Shown here one piece after another: positions 51,506 to 62,989 of a stretch of DNA of 64,000 nt. The notes beneath the pieces were generated by a model, which was given only the letters and a program-made list of their open reading frames with translations, did no database searches and was not told the DNA's origin. Positions within the stretch are counted from its first letter, which is position 1, and every line of letters begins with the position of its first letter. A program made the translations under genes and the position numbers. The stretch is from Mesostigma viride (lineage: Eukaryota; Streptophyta; Mesostigmatophyceae; Mesostigmatales; Mesostigmataceae). Location of the stretch: NCBI GenBank assembly GCA_009746045.1, contig RPFO01000703.1, positions 1 to 64,000 of the forward strand, given 5' to 3'.

Positions 51506-53323
51506 ATAACTCCGTTGGGAGTATATGTAGCACATAGCCCTTGAGAGGGGGCATATGGCCTATCATACATCCTAAGCTACTTCCTGCAAGGGTGGGGATG
51601 TAAAGGACCCTTGCTCTAGGTGCACCAGGGCACGTGCATCCCCATGATCTTCAAGCTATGCCCAGCGAAGGGGGAGCCTGTCATGGGGGGGAAGATCAGC
51701 ATAGCTATACTTAAAGGCTAAAGCGTGGCTCTCAGCAGAGAGTTACTCCCTGCATGGGCACAACATAACTAAATAAAGCTAGGCATCATCTGGAGTGTGG
51801 CTCATCATAGGCACACATGTACATGATTAAATAAAGCGTGTGGCTTAGCTGGGATAGTGCCTCTAGGAGGCGTACATGTACATGGCCACGGTCTATCTAT
51901 TCTACACTACTACTGCTGTATTCCCCTAAGCTGGGGCGTCTGGAGTCGCTGGGGCCGCGGGGGTCGCCTGCCAGGGCTTGTGGCCGACGTAGATGGCCGC
52001 CCCCTTCCAATACACCGGCTGGCCCGCCTTGGTCTGCCGGAGCTGGAGGTAGGTCGGCCATAGCTCCCGTCGCCGTTGTTGCTGCGCCAGGGTCAGGTCG
52101 TCGTCAAGGGTGAAGAGAGTCTTCTCGAGCCGCTTGCGGCGTCTGAGAAAAGAAATCTTGTCCGCCGGGGTCTTAAAGGTGAGAAGGAGCGGGGGCGGCC
52201 CTGCCTTACCCGCGCGCGGGGAAGGCGGTGGGCGGCCAGCTTGATCTCACCAGTAAGGCCCATGCGATCAAGGATTTCTCTCTCAAAAGCACGCGCAAGC
52301 TTCTCGGAATTCTCACCTTCCTCCATCTTGAGATTCTTGATGTCCAATGACGTTAAGGCTGCGCTTGGCGAGCTCGGCCTCCTCGCGGAGGTCAAGCGTC
52401 TGCCGTTGGAGCTGGGCTGCGACGGCGGAGGTGGTGGAGGTGGTGTGTTGCTTAAGCATGTCCGCCCAGGTGGTGATGGGAGGAGCATCGCCGACCAGGC
52501 CAGCCGGGGCTGGCTTGGCGGCAATGTCCTTCACCGCCTGGGCGGTGAGGCCTGCGGTGTTCTGCAGAACCTCGATAGCGATGGCGTTATCCTTAAGACG
52601 CTGGTCGATGTCGCGGAGCTGGGTGGTGATGGAGTCGGTGGAGGCGGAGGGGGGGGGGGGTGGAGGCGAGGAGGGTGGCGGTGGCGGTGGGGATGGTGGG
52701 GAGCTCAGCAACCAGCTTGCGCACATTGACAGCAATGGGCGAAGCGTGCTGGTAGAAGGCGTCGTGGAGGTGGCGGAGGAGGGTGGATTCGGTAACGGGG
52801 CAGGGTTGCAAAAGGTCGTCCCGGCCGAGCGCTTAGTGATGGTAAAGAGAGCTGCGAGCTGAAGGCGGGGGCGAGGCCAGCCGGCCATATTGGCCGAGGT
52901 AGGGGCGTCAGCTGGGCGGGTGGAAAACCGGCCGTCAGCTCCGTTGCGGAAAAGGTTTCTGGAATGGAACTGCTCGCACAGGGCCAGCAGTGAGGCGTGG
53001 GACCCGTAAAACACGAGCTCCAGTAACTTGGAGCATGACATTTCGAAAAAGGCAAGCCTGTTGGTGTCGAAGGTGGCAAAAAGCCGATCAACGTCAAAAT
53101 CTCGCTCAGACCAGCCAGGTTCGTCTGAGCGACTGCGCTTGGGATCAGGCGAGGCTGAAGGCGAGGCAGGAAGCCCGGGAGGGGGCTGGGCGACTACCAG
53201 TGCGCGACTAGTGTCACTGCCGCCTGCCGGACCTGATGGCGAAGCTGCAGCCGGAGCTGCAGACGTATTTTCATTGCCGAGCGCAGCCGTCAGGCTGCGT
53301 TGCGTCGATGGGCGTTTGCTCAT
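51506..53323 (-). pseudogene. L1-like ORF1-only element, minus-strand copy, two frameshifts
   Basis: Start ATG at 53323 (MSKRPSTQRSLTAALGNENT). The N-terminal half is Pro/Ser-rich with a [17 protein letters not shown] stretch, followed by a helical part (STDSITTQLRDIDQRLKD, possible coiled coil). A frameshift near 52355 moves the frame to LDIKNLKMEEGENSEKLARA and DRMGLTGEIKLAAHRLPR (RRM-like), and a one-base deletion near 52210 moves it back to DKISFLRRRKRLEKTLF, LDDDLTLAQQQRRRELWPTY and VYWKGAAIYVGHKPWQ, ending at a TAG near 51928. No ORF2 follows; about 420 bp of 3' sequence leads to the tail. Both copies share the ORF1-to-3'-UTR join, so the ORF2-less form probably spread as such, like mammalian HAL1. 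Confidence 0.7.
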
Positions 53324-55085
53324 CGTATATTGCGTAATAGCGTCGGAAAATTATATCAGCATGTGCGTCTTAGTAGAAAGACGAAGCGATTGTGATATTC
53401 ACGACTAAATTCGGTGCTCAAACGTGAAAGTTATGAGCTCCGCCGTCAGCCATGGCTACCTCGTGGCATGTGCTACCTTGCGAGAGAGTGGATGCGGTCG
53501 GAGTGATGTTGATAATTAATTAATTAATTAATGTGTGGGGTAGACGGGCGAGTGCATACATGGGTTGAAGGAGGAGTGTCCCATGCCGGCTGTATAGTTG
53601 TTTTGTCATGGTATCCCTTGTTAGCGTTGGCTTTGTTTATTTTTACGTGGGTGCTTTTACTTGATTAATAAGTATTTTAATAGTAGTATATATTAATGGA
53701 GGTAATCAGAAAATTAATGGAGGTGTCAAAAGGTATGTAGCCTCGTGTTAGTTAAAATGATCTCTGGCTAACGTTCAGAGTGAGACCTAGATGGTTAAGC
53801 TAAAAAAACAAAACTCGCGTGGTCACTGCGCATGCGTCTGTTTCTAGCGTCCAGAAGTGTCCAGTTGTAAGCACCACTGCCGCGATGATGTATACATACC
53901 GTCCGTGATCATTTACGTCCGTGCACTCAAGAAGTTACGCGGTTGCCGTAATCGGAATCGTTACCGACGTTTGGTTGGTTCGTTCCGATTCAGTAGGCCG
54001 CAGGCTTTGTTCCGGCCTTGGGCCGGTGTGGAGCTCCGCGCCGGAAAGGCCTGAATTTCTAGAGTGACAGTCTTAGGTGACCTGACTTAGGTTCAGGCAC
54101 AAGACTTTGGGGCGCAAAGCCTTGGTGGCTTGCGCAATATTCCGGTGAATGATGTTCAGTCCATATGACAAAGCTAGATACGCAGATCGTAGTGTGCGGT
54201 GTGCTGGCTCGCACGTGGCTGTCGAACAGACTTGCTCTGCATTTTGCTGGCAGTCTAACTGCACGTCAGGCGGCTTGCTGGCAAATGCGACAGCGCATGG
54301 ATGCCGGGATTTTTGGAGGTATTTAAGAGCACAGCAGCAGCCATGGTGGTCGTTGTTCGCTCGTTACTCTCCCTCACAACTTGGTGTAGTCGTCAAGGGG
54401 TTAAATAGTGGAACAATCCGGAGCAGCCCCCAAGAGTGGTTGCAATGAGTAATTGTCATGAGATTGGTTGACGGAAGTGATAACTGTTTGGTTTCGTCAA
54501 GATGATGTGTGTATTGTGGGCGAGACTCGGGAAGGAACCCGGTCGTCGTTGGCCAGTGAGCCATAGCTGGGGTAAGCGGGTTAGGTAGACAGGATAGGGG
54601 GCGCTAAAGGACACTGCCAGCCCTAAGCCAAGCGCTCGGAGCAGTGTGGCGTCACCTGAGGCTTGCTAGGTTATCAAGAACCGCTTAGCCTTATTTGGAC
54701 AGTGACGCACAAGTACGACATTATACGACTAGACAGTTGACACTTGTATTCTTGTCGATGCCTTTTAAAATTAAATGTGAATGGTTTGGTTGCTTTCCAA
54801 ATATATAAAGCATAATGGTTTTTTCTACACCCGGTTGGCTACGGAATTGCCTGTCATGAGGTCGGCAGCCAAGTATGTCCGTCAGACCTGCATCTCACTG
54901 GATTTTAACGAGCGAACAACCCATGATGGGTTCAGTCCGGCCAGCCTGGGGGTTCCTCCTGCTTCACCCGGGGAAGCACAAGGAAGAGGTTATTGCTTAG
55001 CCTTCAAAAGCATCTGAAGAGGTTAGGCTTTTCCCTGTAAAAAGCCATTGAAGGGGTTATTGCTAAGCCTTTAAAAGCATGCATG
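53324..55085. other. 5' flank of the L1-like copy and unannotated DNA
   Basis: 53324-53450 may be the 5' UTR of the minus L1-like copy. A (TTAA)n run lies at 53514-53531. ORFs such as 53857-54054 and 54149-54448 show no domain. No gene was recognised. Confidence 0.45.
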
Positions 55086-55089
55086 TTAA

Positions 55090-56830
55090 CCCGTGTTTTT
55101 TTAATTAGAACGCGATATATCGCGTTGTAAGCTTTTTTTAGAACGCGTATAGCACCTAAGGAAAATTTTTTTTCATGGTCATGTATATACTTTCCTGAAA
55201 GCCCATAAATCAAAGGATTTTTTGAGCTACTCAGACCTACAAAATGCTTATTCATTAGAGAGATACACTGGTTTGAATACAGGGGGGTCTGACAATGACC
55301 GCGATTTCTTGACCCTAGGTCACAAGTCATGTGCTTATTCACAAATGGTTCATGAAAAAAATCTGGCTTCTTGCACGAGCTATGGGCAACATATGCAGGC
55401 TCTGTGAAACAAAACTCAGGCCCATTGGGCCACTGGAGCTATTTTTCATTAGCATCACAATTACAACGCAGTACAACGCAGTGGGAAACATGAGAGCCCT
55501 TGACAACATTACGCAACGACCCGAGCCCCATAAACGGGGCCATAGTGAGCTTGGAGGGTCAAAACGTTGAACATAGGCGTTGTATAAGTTATACAGCATC
55601 AAACATGCATCAAACATCATGACTGGATGACCTAATATGACTGAATCAGGCAGCCATAGCCAAAGCATCATCCACTCTCACAACGTGTTGAGCACATGCC
55701 TCGTGGGAACGGAGGTGCTGGGTTTTCATTCCATAACGCGTGCAATACTGAAAGAAAGAGGCACGTGCGTGTAATGCAAGGCTTGGATAGGTTGAGTGAT
55801 CCATGAGCTTACATGCAGGCAAAGATGACGCTGGAATGCATGCTAGCAAATGGTGGCAAGATGCTAACAACACATGATTATACACCATGATTATGGGCAC
55901 CTAGCTGGTCTTCTTGCACAATCAACGCAGTATAAACCATCAACATCCAATCCTCACGATATATGCACGGCTTGACGACGTATACATCACCTAAATACTG
56001 CACAACTGCAACCTGCTATGGCTGACATGCAAGCAACGTCGAGTAGGATGGCGGTCTTAGAGAGGCTGGGCAGAGGTCGGTAGAAATAAGTGGAAAACTG
56101 GCAGAAACTAGGTAGAAACACGATATACTTACGCCTGCAAGCACTATTGAGCCGGTGGCAGAGGGCATTTCCAGGAAAATACAGCATACCGTAGCAATAG
56201 CCACGGTCACGCCTTACGCTATTTGCAGGCACCATCATGCCCGGAGCTACCCAATAAAAGTCTGCACAATTCTCGGTTTAGCCGAGAGTCCGGACGTTCG
56301 GAATGAATAAACATGTGTTAAGAAGTCGAAACACCATGGAAATACCAAGCATGGTGCCGCAGCAGACCCGAGTCTTGACGTAATAATATGTATGCCGGTT
56401 TCCAGGGTTTCCGCATGAAAGTTGGGTGAGAAACTGGAAAAAACTACGTTTCCTTTGCCCCAGTACCTCAACAAACTCGTAGAAACCTAATTATCAACCT
56501 TTGAACGCATCGTCATGGTCGTGCCACCCAACAGCCACTGAAATTCGCGCGAAAACTGGCGAGATCTACCTGCCGCCATCGCCGTCGTCTTCACCTTCGT
56601 CCCGCGAAAATGCCTGATTTCAGTGGTACATATTTGTTTGCAGCTGTCACAAAAAAAATACCAAAAATACCAGGATTTTTTCTTGAATTCTATGAGATGT
56701 TTCTGACCTATCTTGAAAGTTTCAGACCAAAAATCGCATGTTTAATAGGTTTGCCACGTGTCAGATTACAACGCGATACATCGCGTTCTAACCCTACAAC
56801 GCGATGTATCGCGTTGTAAAAAAACACGGG
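55090..56830. mobile_element. piggyBac-like TTAA element, 1741 bp, non-autonomous (copy 1)
   Basis: The left end is TTAA (55086-55089) then CCCGTGTTTTTTT; the right end is AAAAAAACACGGG then TTAA (56831-56834). CCC..GGG ends flanked by TTAA are the hallmark of piggyBac-superfamily insertions. Subterminal palindromes AACGCGATATATCGCGTT (left, about 55108) and AACGCGATACATCGCGTT and AACGCGATGTATCGCGTT (right) may bind transposase. No transposase ORF is present. The last 330 bp recur at 49770-50100. Confidence 0.8.
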
Positions 56831-56834
56831 TTAA

Positions 56835-57779
56835 GGTTGAACATTGCTGATCCTGGAAAAGCATCTTTGAGCAGCTGGAATTATTTTCTTTGGTGCTGCC
56901 TGGAATGAAGCCCTCTTTGGGCTTCCTTCTTTTGTGTGAGATGCCTTTCTTTCACTTTTTGCTCTCAAGTTGTTGTGAGCTAAAGAGTGGGGGGGGGAGG
57001 TGGCATATCACACACATGATTACTGCTGATAGTGGATGCATTCCAAGTAGCGGTAATGACCAGTCCAGGATGAAATGGCACGCAAACGCGACATGTATGT
57101 CTTCAGGACAGCAATTAAAAAAAGTTTACATTAAAAACAACTATATCAAGAAGACAACTAGCGCAGGCCAGAAATCGGGAGAATCCGGACAATTGTAGCT
57201 CGAGCCTGCCGTTATCTTGTCCGCGTTTTCGAGTAGTTCAGGATGATGAATATGAATGGAGATGGAAATGTGTAGCCTTGTGCATTGAAATTATGGCTGG
57301 CTTACGTGTAGAGCGACTAGATGACCTAGACGGCGGGGCCGGAAACAGCTTGCTTGATGGGGCCGGAGACAACTATATATGTATAGTAGTACTATATGTG
57401 GCCAGTGGCAAACTGAAAGAGACTTAATGTTTCCTGTATTCTTAGACATCTGAAAAGAATGAAATTGCATGCGCACAGTCTCACTTATTAGTCTCCGAGG
57501 ATCTGCTAAAGGCCATTTACATCACAATTTCCCCACATTAGTTGTCCCAATATAAGCCACATATTAATGCACACAAAGGGACGACAGTTAGTAAGCTGGG
57601 CCTATCACAAGCCAGTGCTTCAGCATTAACTGCCGCTAGGCTGAGGTGAGGACGCGGGGTAACCGCACACGCCCCAGCTATGTGTTGGGAACGAAACAAG
57701 ATGAATTCCGTAAAGTGCCTAGCCAGTAGATCAACAAAAAATGCCATCAGCAGACAGAGAGAGAGGCGAAGCAAGCGAG
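56835..57779. other. No recognisable gene
   Basis: A short stretch near 57141-57176 (GCGCAGGCCAGAAATCG) resembles 35305-35325. Otherwise nothing was seen. Confidence 0.4.
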
Positions 57780-57929
57780 CGAGGGAGGGAGGGAGGGAGG
57801 GAGGGAGGGAGGGAGGGAGGGAGGGAGGGAGGGAGGGAGGGAGGGAGGGAGGGAGGGAGGGAGGGAGGGAGGGAGGGAGGGAGGGAGGGAGGGAGGGAGG
57901 GAGGGAGGGAGGGAGGGAGGGAGGGAGGG
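57780..57929. repeat. (GGGA)n tetranucleotide array
   Basis: About 150 bp of uninterrupted GGGA. ORFs (REGG/PPSL repeats) are shadows. Confidence 0.98.
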
Positions 57930-58895
57930 ACCTGGAGGAGGGGAGGGAGCCATTGTGCGTGTCTAAGGGGTGCATTCACAAAGGCAGGGGTGCTGGCCTT
58001 CATCATCAGTACAGATCAAGGACTTGCACGGGTAGCAGCATCCCCCCCCCCCCAGTGTAAACAAAACTAGAAAAGCAACATTGAGTGGGGTACAAAATCT
58101 GAACAGACAAAAAGCGCAACCCCTGAGCACACAATCTGCATGTGTCACGCAGGTCATTACGTTTGTCAATTCTGCACACGGGCCAAGCAGCGCTTGGAGC
58201 TTGGTAAGAAGGATGTGTCGCAAGGGCATGTCATGGACTACTAACAAGTATTGTCCCCTAAGAAACGTTTGGGCCAAACGTATACCAGAAGTTTGACAAA
58301 GTGACCCCCCATCACTGCCCAGGTTAGCCCAAATTGCCTATGTCCATCTGCTTTACTGACTGTGTCAACCTTCGGCATGGGTACGTGCAAGGATGACAAA
58401 ACAATGGTACTTGACGGTAGAGATACATGGGGTCCAGCAGGGGTCCAGCAGGGGTCTGCCAGTCATTCACAAAGCTTCTGCCTGTGAAGGGTATAAAGAG
58501 ACGTGCTGCCCCCCACATGTCGTAGCAGAGAGTACCACACTGGACTTCGGGGGCCCAGTAGAGCTGACCATTTAGAAAAGATACATACTACGATACATAT
58601 CATGCTACCTCAGCGATGCAAGCCATGAGAAGAACGTTACGGGTAAGTAGCCCAACGAGGCCTACAGACGCGTGAATGGAGTGTCAGGCAGGACGTGGGG
58701 AAAAAGGAAGCCAGAGCTGCCATGTCTGGCATTGCGATTAGGATAAGGGTTTCCAACTATGTAGGTCAGGGGCTGCGGCAGTCCAAAGAGGCCATGGCTG
58801 TGATGAGTACGCACATATCCAGCAACGAGCCTGGTAGCCCCCCCCTCCCCAAGCCTTCTTCCTGCGGCCCCCCTTGCCTTCTCTCTCTCTCTCTC

Positions 58896-58900
<5 letters not shown>
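57930..58900. other. No recognisable gene
   Basis: Ordinary sequence with a direct repeat GGGGTCCAGCA at about 58430-58452 and a C-run near 58043. Short ORFs show no domain. Confidence 0.4.

Positions 58901-58942
<42 letters not shown>
58880..58942. repeat. (CT)n-(TG)n dinucleotide tract
   Basis: TCTCTCTCTCTCTC followed by about 20 TG units. Confidence 0.97.
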
Positions 58943-58943
<1 letters not shown>

Positions 58944-60634
58944 ACGCATCCGCGTCCACACGCATGCAATGCAATGCAATGCAATCCGCGCATGCATGTG
59001 TGCACGCATCGTCTATGCACAATGATGGCGCGCCAGCCAGCCAGAGCAGAACATACAAGATGCGGCGGTGGCCAGAGCAGGTAAAGCAGAGCTCCCTGCC
59101 GATGCTACTTGTCTTGCCATCGGCTTGGAGGCTAGGCTCAATTCCTGATCTCACCCAGAAAGCCGTTGGCCACTGCATCCCCACAGCATGACAAACCAAC
59201 GACTCACAATGGACCTGGTGGAGCGAGGAAATACTCTTCTCTAGAGCAACATGGTATCTAGCAAATCCAGCTCCTGGACATAGGCTTCTCTAGAGCGATA
59301 TTCTCTCTGCCACAAATTCAAAGACCAAAAACCATCCATCGATGTGATCCAGAGAGAGAAGGGCTGTGTGATCTATCCACCCATCCACAGGAAATGCCCA
59401 CGGCAATCGGGCAATGCCCATCCAAGGAGAACATACGGCCCCCGAATGGAGGGTGCGACATGGGGAAGGGGGGGCGGGAGATAGGAACGCTCGGCTACTA
59501 CTGAAACATTAAGTGAACAATATAGCTATCAGGAAAAGAGCATTTATCGTTACACCTTAGAACACAATTGCCGTCGCACCTTTGAAAAAGGGACAAGGCC
59601 TATGGGACAACATGTTGGCAAAGCAGGATAGCAGGAAAGATACGATTTAGGGAACAGTGTGTGGCACACATGTCACATGTGGGAAGGGGTGAAACAGAGG
59701 GAGCCCATATCGGACAATGGCAACCAGCACAGCATGGAACATATGCTGCTGAAGTTTCACTCATGTTTTATGCTAGGCTTTGCGAGGGCAGGCCCTTCTT
59801 TCCGAGAAAGGGGCTTGGATTGCCCAGACCTAGAGCAGCTATTTAATAGTACCACCAATGCAGCCTGGATGGATGCCTGGGATGTATGCGTGCATGGCAG
59901 CTGCCAAAGCACTGGCTCAAGTCGGCATTCATGTCATGCTTGGGCATGCCTGTGCCTTGAAAGAGCATGCTATACCATCTCACTGTGCGTGGATGGACAC
60001 ATTCATGCATGCAAGAGCACGGGCCAGTCAACACGCACGTCGATGCCCTGCCATTCACCCACGCTCCATGAAATACGACAACAACGATGGTAGGCAATGT
60101 TTTCATAGGGCCTACTAGCCGAGTCAAGCACTTGTCAAACATGGGAAATGCCAAACCAGCACATGGACTCACAAACCCGCTTGGAAATGATCTTTCAATG
60201 AAGCGTGGAGTACGGCAAGAAACAGAATACGAACATCCACTTGTGACCAATGGAACAACAAATGAGGAGAGCTACGCGTGCATGCCCAAACCATGATCTA
60301 CACAACAGCGTGTGCGTCAAGGAAGAGTCAACCACCTGGCATCAAGGAGGAGACGGCCCCTGGCCGACGGGAGACCAGCCACAGGCGACGAGAGGCGGCG
60401 TAACCAGAGCTGACCAGCTGAGGGGGGATCTGACTCAAGGAAGAGCATTGGGTAGAGAAGGCATTATTCTAAACCATGGGGTCGACTAGGGTCGAGTAGG
60501 GAAGAACGGGTAGATTCAAGCGGATCAACACAGGGTAATGCGCGCTGGATATAGAAGGCGGATCGGGAAGCAAGGCAAACAACGCCTACATGCCCCCTCC
60601 TTTCCTGTGCCCCTATTCCCCTATCACCCAATCC
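58943..60634. other. No recognisable gene
   Basis: Several ORFs of 60-150 codons on both strands overlap without domain or splice logic. Small direct repeats occur (GCAATGCAATGCAATGCAAT at 58966; AGCAACATGG/CTTCTCTAGAGC near 59240-59300). Confidence 0.4.
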
Positions 60635-61025
60635 CCTAGTCCCCCAGTCCCCCAGTCCCCCAGTCCCCCAGTCCCCCAGTCCCCCAGTCCCCCAGTCCCC
60701 CAGTCCCCCAGTCCCCCAGTCCCCCAGTCCCCCAGTCCCCCAGTCCCCCAGTCCCCCAGTCCCCCAGTCCCCCAGTCCCCCAGTCCCCCAGTCCCCCAGT
60801 CCCCCAGCCCCCAGCCCCCAGCCCCCAGCCCCCAGCCCCCAGCCCCCAGCCCCCCAGCCCCCCCCCCCCCCCCCACCCACCCCACCCCACCCCCCCCACC
60901 CCCACCCCCACCCCCCACCCCCACCCCCCGACACCCCGACACCCCAACCCCCCAACCCTCCAGTCCCCCAACCCCCAACCCCCCAACCCCCCAACCCCCA
61001 CCCCAGTCCCCCTATCCCCCTATTC
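60635..61025. repeat. (CCCCCAGT)n octamer array grading into (CAGCCCC)n and C-rich tract
   Basis: About 21 copies of CCCCCAGT, then about 7 copies of CAGCCCC, then CCCCACCC-type sequence. The minus strand is GGGGGACT repeats, a strong G-quadruplex candidate. Overlapping ORFs on both strands are shadows. Confidence 0.97.
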
Positions 61026-62283
61026 CCCTGTTCCCATGCGCAGCAGCAGCGGCCCACGTCAATGATGGCGGTGGGTTGCAAACATCGAACCGGCCCAGCA
61101 TAGAAACAGGGACCCTGCAGACTGGTGGCCATGACAGCCAGCCTGCCCCTCCCCCAACCTCGTGTAGTGGGTCAAATGGAGGACGGTGACATGCTACAAA
61201 ATGAAGTAGGTGACAAGCCAGGATACCAGAAGGAAGAAATGATGCGGGGTTTCCCTGGGCGATCATCCGATGGATAGAATGGCTGCTCAAAACAATAAAA
61301 CCCGGATCTTCCATGCCACCTTGCCATGCCATGCCGCGCCATGCATCAAGCATTGATTTACTTCACTCACGTTTTGGATGACAGCAAGTTTGGTCACTGC
61401 CAGAGGTACTTGTTGCCAAGTGAGACATTATTTGCTAAGCAAGACCTCACATGCCTAGCCGTACAACAATCTTGGCGGTGGCATTCCGTCCACATGCCAT
61501 GACAGGAGTTTACAAGCAAAGCTACACGTGGCACGTGCTCGAGACACCGCTGGCGCCGTAGAATGGGTCCCACATGGACCCTCTCTTGTCTCCATCAATG
61601 CCGCAGAGAATTATTGACGGCATGTTTCACGCTCAATATGGCAAAACCCACTCTCCACACCCACCCCGCCAGCCTGTTTAGTAATTTTGTATAGCGAGAA
61701 ACTTTGTTATTAGCCAATCATAAACAGATACAGCTACCTGTACAACAACAAAAAAAAATGACTTGATATGCATCCACAGAATGTTCCAACATACAAGGTT
61801 CGTGACCCGTGAACTAGTTCAACCTATGCAGCCGCCAGGGCGTATGGGGGCTCAGAATAAATCTCTCGCGCTCCCGAAACTATTAGCTGCTGCCACATTT
61901 TATTGAAGCCAAAAAGGACACCCACGATTGGCCGTTACCAGGAGTGGGCGCCGGGAGCGACTGGCAGCATCAGCTCTGCTGGCTAAACGGCCGCGTCAAG
62001 GGCTGTGCCGTGATCTTCCCACTGGTGAAGGGATGCAGGTGATGCAACAGGCAAGGGGCGGAGATGGCAGGGGCAACATGCGCGCATGCCGATGATGGCA
62101 CTGCTGCCACACACAACAAAAGGCCTACACCTCCGAAGAACCTGTTCGTTTGACCCTACCCGTGCTACGCTATCCTTCTTGACCGAGAATGGCAGTGTGC
62201 TGTAAAAGTGAGCACAGCAATGCACGTGAAGGCAACATAAAAATGTATGTAATAGCGAGCATGCATACATCGATATACTACAT
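61026..62283. other. No recognisable gene
   Basis: ORFs such as 62270-61983 (minus, 95 codons) carry no motif. An A-run lies at 61750. Confidence 0.4.
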
Positions 62284-62458
62284 ACTGTAGAATCACCTGC
62301 ACATTATGTATAAGAGTTACAAGCATGTATCAAGATATACTGGATAGTATCACCTGCACATTATATAAGAGTTACATGCATGTAGCAAGATATACTGGAT
62401 AGTATCACCTGCACATTATATAAAAGTTACATGCATGTATCAAGATATACTGGATTAC
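62284..62458. repeat. ~58-bp tandem repeat, 3 copies
   Basis: ATCACCTGCACATTAT, AAGAGTTACA and CAAGATATACTGGAT recur three times with few differences, without unique spacers. Confidence 0.92.
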
Positions 62459-62863
62459 ACCGTGCACAGGATAGCCAGTAAAAGATACTGGTGCAGAGGG
62501 GTCATTGTATCCTTCAAACATTCCCTGCCGGCTGCCCTCCCCCCCTCCAATCCCCCATTTTGTCTTTGCCAAGCCTTTCCAGCATCCCCTCATCCCCACC
62601 ACAAACTCCCCCCAAGCCGTGGCAGGCTATCCTTTTTCGAAAGCATACTGTAACGCCTTGAGAGTTCGACACCATATTGCGACCAGAAAACAGACAGGGA
62701 AACGGCAAGCACAATGCCCCGGGAATGGGGGCGTCTGGGAGCAGCAACGCAGAGGAGGGAGGGATACGGCCGGTGAAGAGAGAAGGCCCGAAAACAAGGG
62801 TTACGAGAAAGCAAGTCGCACGGTGTAACCTTTCTCCGGCTTGTTCATCGGTCATGAGAACAC

Positions 62864-62985
62864 GAGGGTGGGCATGCGGGTGGGCATGCGGGTGGGCATG
62901 CGGGTGGGCATGCGGGTGGGCATGCGGGTGGGCATGCGGGTGGGCATGCGGGTGGGCATGCGGGTGGGCATGCGGGTGGGCATGG
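62864..62985. repeat. 12-bp minisatellite (GGGTGGGCATGC)n
   Basis: About 10 near-perfect copies. Reads as repeated ACGW, HPHA or MPTR depending on frame; not evidence of coding. Confidence 0.97.
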
Positions 62986-62989
62986 TAGT

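Noticed and set aside
57538-57975. 145-codon Leu-Pro-Pro-Ser ORF
   Set aside because: Produced by the (GGGA)n array.
60464-61132. 222-codon Gly/Trp/Leu-rich minus-strand ORF
   Set aside because: Translation of the GGGGGACT array and C-rich tract; other frames on both strands are open as well.
62284-62458. CRISPR-like repeat-spacer pattern
   Set aside because: Three directly adjoining 58-bp tandem copies without unique spacers, in a eukaryotic context. The same holds for the 70-bp satellite.
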